A stretch of 60,000 nt of DNA. Source: Hydractinia symbiolongicarpus (taxonomy: Eukaryota; Cnidaria; Hydrozoa; Anthoathecata; Hydractiniidae). Position numbers and translations under genes: made by a program. A model generated the notes under the pieces. The model made no database searches, had not been told where the DNA came from, and was given only the letters and a program-made list of their open reading frames with translations. Positions 53,123-60,000 of this stretch are shown here, one piece after another (the first letter of the stretch is position 1; the number at the start of each line of letters is the position of its first letter). The stretch is taken from contig NC_079880.1 in assembly GCF_029227915.1 (NCBI RefSeq), forward strand, positions 23,872,501 to 23,932,500. The letters are read 5' to 3'.

Positions 53123-54906
53123 AATGCTTTTGAAGCAAAAACAGAGAAAAACAGACCCATACAGATTATAATTATTAAAGAGACACGTTAATAACAACAA
53201 AAATGGTGCATGATGTAGAAATTTAAGACGATCTTCATTATGCTACACTGCACGAGCTTTAACTTTCGATAGCATTTTCGCTTTACTTTAAAATTTTCAG
53301 ACATGCTTGGTGATTCATGCAGCCATGATACGGTGTGCGGAAATATCTTTTTTTGGAATATTTTTCTTTTAACAGCGTTCGTTGCAACAAAGGATGCTAA
53401 CAAAAAATCTTTTGAAAAAAAAACCAAGGGCTGTTGTTAAAAAAATAAGAATGAACAAAAAACATCTGCACACCGTTTTAACAGGGTTAACCCGAGGTTC
53501 ATTTAAAAATAGAAGCAGGTGAAAAATAACGAGATTGTAAAAAGTTGGAGCTCGTAGAAGCCGATTTTTTTCTTGTTTTTGATACATTTTTAAAAAGAAA
53601 TTTCTGCTGACTTAGCAATTTTAGTGTTAAGTAAAAATCATTTTATTATGCATTAAGGCCTATATTTCTAGGAAATAGTAAAAAAAAATTGGTATAAATA
53701 AAACACTGAGTAAATAATTCAGCTATTTGGACAGCTAAAAAAGGGTTAATGCTACCTTAATTATCTTTAACTTGTTGCTCTGCTGCTACAAAAGTCATAT
53801 TAGTAGTTTATGAGTTGTCTTTGAAAGCAATGACGCGGTTAAGGTGGGGTTATACACGTTTTTGAGGTTTTTCAAAACCTGAACTTTGAAACCCAAAAAA
53901 ATGTTTATTAATGTGTCTTGTAAAGTGATATTATATCTGGTCTGAAAGCTTTCAACTCTTGAGTTAAGGCCTGGTGTAAAATAAAGAAACGTTTTTGAAA
54001 GAGTTATTCGTCCCAGAGGAGGGTACAATTTTGGGTGGTTTTTTGAAGATCGCACGCTTATATGAAAATATCCTGATATACCTAACTAATTTTTACGTTG
54101 ACAACAAAGGTGGCTATTCATTTCAAAAAAGTCTAGGGTTTTTTATGGCTTATATAAAGAGATAATTATGAAACACATGCATGTTTTCACTTATTTATAA
54201 ATAAAAAAACATGGCACATACTTTTTAAATTTTTAAGCTTAATGTTGTGCTTTTCCACTGATCAGAAATATTGGCTCGCTCTATAGAAACCAGGTAGACA
54301 ACATGATCCCGTTAGAAACCTTGATGTTGTAGTTAAGTCCATAGTTCAAAATGGCAGAGGCCAGAGGTTATTGACAAAATACAACTTTAGAAAAACACGA
54401 AACACAAACAAGGGAATTCATTTAATGGTGATGACCGTGGTGCATCTATATATTTAACTTAACTTGGCCTCGTATAGGATTTTTTAGAAACTAAAATAAT
54501 GTCGAAGTCATTGCCGAGGTTTGTTAGTCAATTTGATTATTACTTTTTTTTGCCAAAGCACTGCCGAAGTAAATTCCTAAAATTATGGAGCTACTTTGGC
54601 AATTATTTGCCAAAGCAAATATTTCTGAAATTAGAAGGCTGACCTTCCGAAAGTTAGCTTAATTTAATGTGCGGATTGAGCGAACAAGAAACATTCTAAA
54701 AACAGACAAACTTTGTCTTATATCTCGAGTAAGTACGAATTATTTAAAAAAAGATGTTGTTAAATCTGAACAAATATTGAGTCGATTTAGATAAAAAAAA
54801 ATTGTCACAGGAGGTACCTTATTTGGGAGAAAAATATAAAAATCTGGGAGAAAAATATAAAAATCTGCATGGGTCTGTTTTTTTCTGTTTTTGCTTCAAA
54901 AGCATT
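53123..54906. mobile_element. Segment bounded by 38-bp inverted repeats
   Basis: AATGCTTTTGAAGCAAAAAC at 53123 and the rest of its 38-bp arm (to 53160, ending CAGACCCAT) recur as the exact complement at 54869-54906 with one mismatch. The 1.7 kb between them has no convincing coding frame. Beside the right repeat, a 21-bp unit (GGGAGAAAAATATAAAAATCT) is repeated twice (54823-54865). No target duplication is seen. It is probably a non-autonomous DNA element; the superfamily is unknown. Confidence 0.5.
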
Positions 54907-56475
54907 TTCTCGTGTTTTTTTTTCGTTTTTAACTTCTTTTCACTACTCTCAACTCATGGTTTATATGTAACGCTTTTCGTGGAGATAACCTCGGTTCACG
55001 TCCTCCGACCGACCGTTGAAAATTTGAGAAAATCTTAGAATATTACAGTCAGTGAATCCGCAAATTACAAAATTCTAGCAATGACCTTGCAAAAAACGAT
55101 GATTTTTTCCCTCTCTTTACAAAATGATGCTACAATTGCTACCAGCGAAATGTTAATGGTCACAGAAGAGTACAAAAACAGGGGGTTATTTAAACCAAAA
55201 CCCTACACCTTTTAAAACAAAATAGTGTGTCGTGGCGGTTTAAGTCAAAATATTCAGCCTTGCTCCCAGTACATAAACAGCCCTAAAAAATTGTGTGTTT
55301 TTGACCCATATTGAATCAAAGTTTAGAAAAAAACCACCTTTTTTGAGGCTGACGACCGACTTATTTCAGGACCGTGAAAAAGGACGCGAGCTGAGGATAT
55401 TTCCGGGAAAAGCCTAATTGTGTCTCTAAATGGGCATGACGAGTAAATAAGGAGAATAAAAAACTGCAAATTATCAGTCGAAACTAAGTATAGTGCATAT
55501 ATGCCATCTGGTGTGACTTAAAGATGTTGGTGATGGTGCAGAGAACTTGTAATTTCTTCTTTCATTTATGTTGAAAATGATGAATTTATAAGAGCTAAAG
55601 AGGGACGGGGTTGAGCGTTGACAGCCTAAGACCGTTAAAAAAATCGAATGTCGATGTCCCCTAACTACGCGATCCTTTAATTACAGAATCCGACAAAAGG
55701 CTTAAAATACTCATCCCGTAATTTTACGGTATCTTAGAAAGTTACATTCGAATGGTGTCTCTGCTGATTGTAAAGTGAAGTGTATTCTAGTTCCTATCGA
55801 ACATGTAATATTTTAATACCTTATTCGTACTAATTTTTGCGTGTACATGTTTTTTTTTAATAAACATATTGTTTTTTTAATAAGCATATGAACATTTGAA
55901 AACAGGCTCAGTATGCTTATCATTTTTTGGCTCAAAAATATGCTTATAGTATGACTTTTTTACAATTGTTCTAAAAAACAAAACACATGTGTTTCTTTTA
56001 TATGTAAATTGTGAAATTCGGCTGTATAGCTGCTTTCTAATGTTTTGTTTAATCATGAAAAAGTAAAAGCAAAAAAAAAAAAAAAAATGAATTGATGCTT
56101 GAAACACCTAGCAATCAGTTCTAATTCTTAAAAAAAATATATATTTTTGCAAGTATTAATTTTCACTTTGAACGTTTTGCTCTTGATTTCGTGCTAAACT
56201 ACGTGCACAAACAAATTTTTTAATCTTCTAAATTTAGTACCAAGAAGGTACTTTTGCACGACCTGATAAAAACGTTTAAATCTAAAGCCAGATTTCCAAT
56301 AGAAAATACAACGTATCTAACGTAACGTTTTATTTTGGCTTCAATGATTGTCTCAAAGTGCTTTCAAAAAGATTACAACACAAATTCTTGATCTTATAAT
56401 AATTCTCCATAACTGCTTTTTGAGTCGTTTTTTTAGGTTTTAACCAATTTTCTTTCCTTTTTTAGGTTCGCCATC
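54907..56475. other. AT-rich DNA before the Helitron, no gene seen
   Basis: Only short, low-complexity frames are present. No tRNA, TIR pair or domain was seen. Poly-A and poly-T runs occur near 55850-56090. Confidence 0.35.
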
Positions 56476-56672
56476 GACGACCATCTGCGCTTGCGCAGAA
56501 AAACTCGACAGAGTATAAAAGCTGAGATATCAGTGAACTAGTGAAATTTGAAATTATTGAATCAGTGAACTTATTGAATTAGTGAAATTATTGAATCGGT
56601 GAAATTAACGGTGTCTTTAATAAATGTTACTAGTGTTTGATCGTGTTGTTAAAGGTTGTTTTTCTTTAAAGA
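56476..56672 (+). promoter_or_regulatory. Possible Helitron promoter: NRF1-like site, TATA box, short repeats
   Basis: CTGCGCTTGCGCAG at about 56484 is a palindrome of the NRF1 type. A TATA box (GAGTATAAAAGC) follows at about 56510. The leader then has repeated units around ATTGAATCAGTGAA / ATTGAATCGGTGAA (about 56557-56603). The first plausible ATG is at 56673. This arrangement is typical of a Pol II promoter, but nothing here shows use. Confidence 0.45.
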
Positions 56673-57540
56673 TGTCACACATTGCCACTCCTATTGTGAA
56701 CCCCGCGTATAGAAACTGCCGCTGCATGGTACTTTTACTATCAGGTGATGTTGAAATCCTGGGCCTTACTCTATTTTAAAGTCAGTACTGGGATCATTTC
56801 ATCAAGGAGATTCCAGGCTTGGAAAGTTTATCGGTACGCAGTGCATGCGTAATTCTCTGTTTGCGTTTGTTTGGTCTGTCCTTAAAAAGGTTTCTATCTG
56901 GAAAACAGGTGATCATGTCCTCTACGAAGGAACGAAATTATACACAAGCTTAGGTTACACGAACGAGTACTTAAGTGTGGGTGAGCTCCCAAATAGTTTA
57001 ACTGTTGAAAATGTGGTCATACAAATAAAAAGCTTGGAAAATGTTTCTCATATTGTAACAGATAATAGCGCCACTTTACGTATATTTCATGATTCGTCAC
57101 TTTCTGATAAAGGACACGGAATGTTAGGCATCATTGGTGGCGTAAGTTTCGCTCTAATTTGGTGTGATTCGCAAATTTACTTATTTGATCCTCATAGCCG
57201 GAACAGTTCGGGACAAACTACAGAATATGATACAACAGTCCTTTTAAAATTTGGCTCATTGAAACAAGTCGAAAACTACATACGCGAAATATATGTATCC
57301 CCTGGACAAGGAAGGTGTCTTGAAACTCAGTATTTTAGAATACTAACAAGTAATCATAAAACTAGTAATGTTATGTCATCCATTCGTAAAAAAAGGAAAG
57401 TAGACCAAAACAGAAAGTATCGGGAATCCGAAGTAGTCCAAGCGAAGCAGAGAGAGTCGCGAGCCAAATACATTCTCATTCCAAATCTTGCCGCAAATAT
57501 AAAAATAAGAATTGCCGATACTCTTTCAGGAAATTTTTTA
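56673..57540 (+). pseudogene. Helitron N terminus: 2A-like motif and cysteine-protease-like domain
   Basis: From ATG 56673 a 34-codon frame reads to CRCMVLLLSGDVE, and its stop is near 56776. The next frame picks up with NPGP and runs open into the 241-codon frame starting at 56845. A 2A-like D-V-E-x-N-P-G-P has thus lost about 4 nt. The following domain has GDHVLYEGTKLYTSLGY, ELPNSLTVENV, SHIVTDNSA, HGMLGIIGGVSFALIW and YLFDPHSRNSSGQTT, the pattern of C76/UL36-like or OTU-type peptidases attached to Helitrons and other animal transposons. An Asp-x-His pair is kept (DPH). The catalytic Cys is not obvious. A basic tail with KKRKV (NLS-like) follows. Confidence 0.5.
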
Positions 57541-57566
57541 CTGGCCATACAATTGTTGCTGAACCT

Positions 57567-58913
57567 TTGACTGATAGCATCTCCAAGGAAATAAAGGCAA
57601 TAAAGTTAAAGGGAAGGAAGACTATACTAGAAAAGGTAAAGACTTACATAGATTCAAATTTGAATCCAAGAATTAATAATTTTCTTCATCCAACCGAACC
57701 AAATTACAATCCATCAAAAACAATTGAAGAGATACTTCAAAGTTTAGACATTAATAAAGAAGAATATGAAAACGCACTAAGCATTTCACCTGGTAATGGA
57801 TTTCAGATTCACTTCCGAAGGCTTCCAGATTCCTGGCTTATTAATAATTATTTTACCGAAGGCATGATGGCATGGGAAGCCAACATAGACATTCAGCCTA
57901 TTCTTGATTATTATAAAGCAGTGTCTTACATGTGTGCTTATTTGCCTAAAGCTGAAGACGAATCTTCAAAAGCGATGAAGAAAGGTGCATCGCAAGCATT
58001 AGAAACTGGTGATTCGTTATTTGTACAAATGAAGTCAATTGCAAATGCGTATCGAAATCATCGCGAAATGTCAGTTCAAGAAGCAGTTGCTATTATAATG
58101 CCTGAAATATGGTTAAGAAAGACATTTCCTGCTGTAGTTTTTGCAAACAGTAACATTCCTGAAAAGAGATACAGAATATGTCGTAACGAAGAAGAAATTT
58201 TAAGTTTGCCACCAGACAGTACAGACATTTTTAAACGAAACATGTTGGATAGATACATGGATAGGCCAAATCCAAAATTTAAAGAAGGGAGATACCCTAT
58301 GTTGGAACTAATGTGTTATGCTGAGTTCTTGTCAAGCTACCCTATGAAAATAAAACCGAAACCAGAAGATGAAAATGACAGCCAACCAGAAGTACTTGAA
58401 GAAATTATAGATGATATTCAAATGGAATCTCCTTATCCAAAAACTCTGCCTCTGATGTCCTCAAAGGAAATGTTGTCTTTGCGAAAAGAAAAATGTGTTC
58501 TAAGATACTATGTACCTAGTCGAGATAAAAATCCTGAAGGGTATGCACATCATTTGCTCTTTATGTTTTATCCTTTTCGCCAGGAAGCAGAATTGTTAAG
58601 TGAAAACTCGGGTACTTACACAGAGAAATTATTGAAAAACGGTGTATTAGAAATTATAAACACAAATAAAAGAATTTGCGAAGCATTCGGTCAACTTGTT
58701 GAAGAAGCAATGGTAAATTTTCACACAAATGCAAATAATCTTGATTCCTTCGCAGAACAAGAAAACGATGATGTTTCCGATGAGATTAATATAAATAACC
58801 ATAGCGATAATGGAGTTCAAAATGAAACCGAAAATGTTCCAGTTATTGGGAACACTTTTTCATCTGTTACTGAACCTGGAATGTCCGATGATGAACTCCA
58901 TGAAAAAATTTAA
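57567..58913 (+). pseudogene. Helitron Rep, rear half, in an intact 448-codon frame
   Basis: Rep nicks and joins Helitron ends during rolling-circle transposition. The open frame covers only the part after the HUH motif: FRRLPDSWLINNYFTEGMMA, WEANIDIQPILDYYKAVSYM and CAYLPK (about residues 85-130), where the catalytic Tyr pair lies in Y-K-A-V-S-Y-M-C-A-Y. A helical middle follows, and then an acidic linker (about 280-300 and 390-448). The HUH metal-binding motif that should come before is missing: frame and sequence change at 57540-57570. The stop at 58911 separates it from the helicase, which in intact Helitrons is the same protein. Confidence 0.7.
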
Positions 58914-60000
58914 ACTTTAAATGAAATTCAAAGGCAAATCTTTGAATTTGTAAATGATTGGGTTAGAAATTACATAAAAAGCTTGGCATGTAACACACAG
59001 CATAAAATTCGAAAGTCCCATTTGATAACAACAATTTCAGACATGCTAAAGAAAGCACTTTCTTATCGTGCAGGGGATTTAGAAAAGGATAAGATTCTCA
59101 TTCTAGCGCCCACTGGTGTGGCTGCCATCAATGTAGAAGGTAACACAATACATTCAGCCCTTGATATACCAGCTGATAGAAGTTTTGCTCAAAACGTTTC
59201 CAAGTTGAGTGATAAAAGGAGATGCATGCTCCGAAACAAGTTTTCAGAACTAAGCATTATTGTAATAGACGAAATTTCGATGGTTTCAAATAAGTTGCTT
59301 TTACATATATTTACCAACGGCTAAACGAAATATTAGGATGTTCAAATGACATTCCCTTTGCAGGGATATCTGTTATTGCATGTGGTGATTTCTACCAACT
59401 TCCACCAATCCAAGCAAGACCAGTTTATGCAGACTACAAAGATGCATTATTAAATCTTTCACATTGCTGGAAGCATTTTAAGATTGCTGAACTAACGAAG
59501 TTATGAGGCAGCGTGGTGATCAATGTTTGATTGAATTATTAAACAATATCAGAGTGGGAAAATTAGAAACGAGCCACGAAAATTTACTGAAATCTAAATT
59601 TATTTCTCAAAATGACCCGAACTACCCTAAAGATGCTATTCATATCTTTGCTGAAAACCAACCTGCCTCTGATCACAACCAAGAAATGCTAAACAGCTTA
59701 GCATCAGATGAAATAAATATCAAGGTCATTGACAAAATTTCAGAAAATATCCCTGCGCAATTAGTGCAAAACCTCTATAACCGCACTCAAATGGAAACAG
59801 GTGGAATTGCTCAAAACCGTATTATAAAAGTGAACGCGAAAGTCATGTTAAGATCAAATAGTGATGTAATTGATAAACTTATTAACGGTCAGATTGGGAG
59901 TGTTCATCGTATAAAAACCGATAGCTTGGGTAAAGTAAAAAAAATATATCTAAAAATGGAAGACAAACTCGCAGGTCTTAAAGCTATGAGAACAGATGCA
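58914..60000 (+). pseudogene. Helitron Pif1-type helicase, broken, runs off the window
   Basis: The frame begins just after the Rep stop with LNEIQRQIFEFVNDW. Walker A should be G-x-G-G-x-G-K-S, but the sequence gives NTQHKIRKSHLITTI, so it is destroyed. Later motifs are present: APTGVAAINVEGNTIHSAL, IIVIDEISMVSN (Walker B), then after a frameshift near 59310 GCSNDIPFAGISVIACGDFYQLPP, and after another near 59505 MRQRGDQCLIELLNNIRVG and IFAENQPASDHNQEML. The frame is open at the window end (KVMLRSNSDVIDKLINGQIGS). The 3' end of the Helitron (CTRR with hairpin) is outside. Confidence 0.8.

Overview
This is eukaryotic, AT-rich DNA from an animal genome, and the best guess is a cnidarian (hydrozoan-like). 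The guess rests on a class A GPCR, an MFSD8-like transporter, spliced transposase exons with GT/AG borders, and a mix of Polinton/Maverick, KDZ, hAT, Helitron, piggyBac-type and CR1/L2-type LINE relics. No bacterial operons, Shine-Dalgarno sites or CRISPR arrays were seen. Only one gene looks like an ordinary intact host gene: the MFS transporter at 27417-28721 (minus). Almost everything else is mobile DNA or its wreckage.

Region by region. (1) 405-5240: a decayed Polinton on the minus strand, with the protein-primed DNA polymerase B and three small downstream genes. It abuts a frameshifted GPCR (5190-5990), and a tandem-repeat block (2262-3085) splits the polymerase inside its motif B region. 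(2) 5990-13113: mostly featureless AT-rich DNA with a broken LINE on the minus strand (about 11470-12720). (3) 13124-24891: a second Polinton of the same family with both ends present. It has 535-563 bp terminal inverted repeats (TIRs), a 5-bp flanking repeat ACAAT, a packaging ATPase, a DD35E integrase, a truncated major capsid protein, several conserved Polinton genes, two HNH-type genes, an MSV199/DUF3627-like gene and a translation-factor-type GTPase relic. Every large gene is broken and most of polB is deleted. It sits three codons into a copy of the MFS gene; the rest of that copy is at 24897-25225. (4) 25272-25961: a short piggyBac-type element with long G and C runs. (5) 27417-28721: the intact transporter. 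(6) 30451-31538: two direct copies of a dispersed repeat.

(7) 31539-49748: a giant palindrome. Two arms of about 7.9 kb flank a 2.4 kb spacer. Each arm carries a multi-exon KDZ-type transposase gene, an intact 174-codon gene for a putative secreted protein, and a MITE holding a tRNA-derived SINE. The two transposase copies are broken at different places. (8) 49860-50720: an element with TIRs and an integrase-like fragment. (9) 51437-52426: OTU-like and hAT transposase exons with a tRNA-like sequence between them. (10) 53123-54906: a segment bounded by 38-bp inverted repeats. (11) 56480-60000: a decayed Helitron with a possible promoter, a broken 2A-like motif, a cysteine-protease-like domain, the rear of the Rep domain and a Pif1-type helicase running off the window.

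The most unusual items are the GTPase-like gene lying partly inside the Polinton TIR, the insertion of that Polinton at the start codon of a transporter copy, the KDZ palindrome with its conserved small secreted-type protein, the repeat array inside polB, and the 2A-like motif broken by a frameshift in the Helitron.
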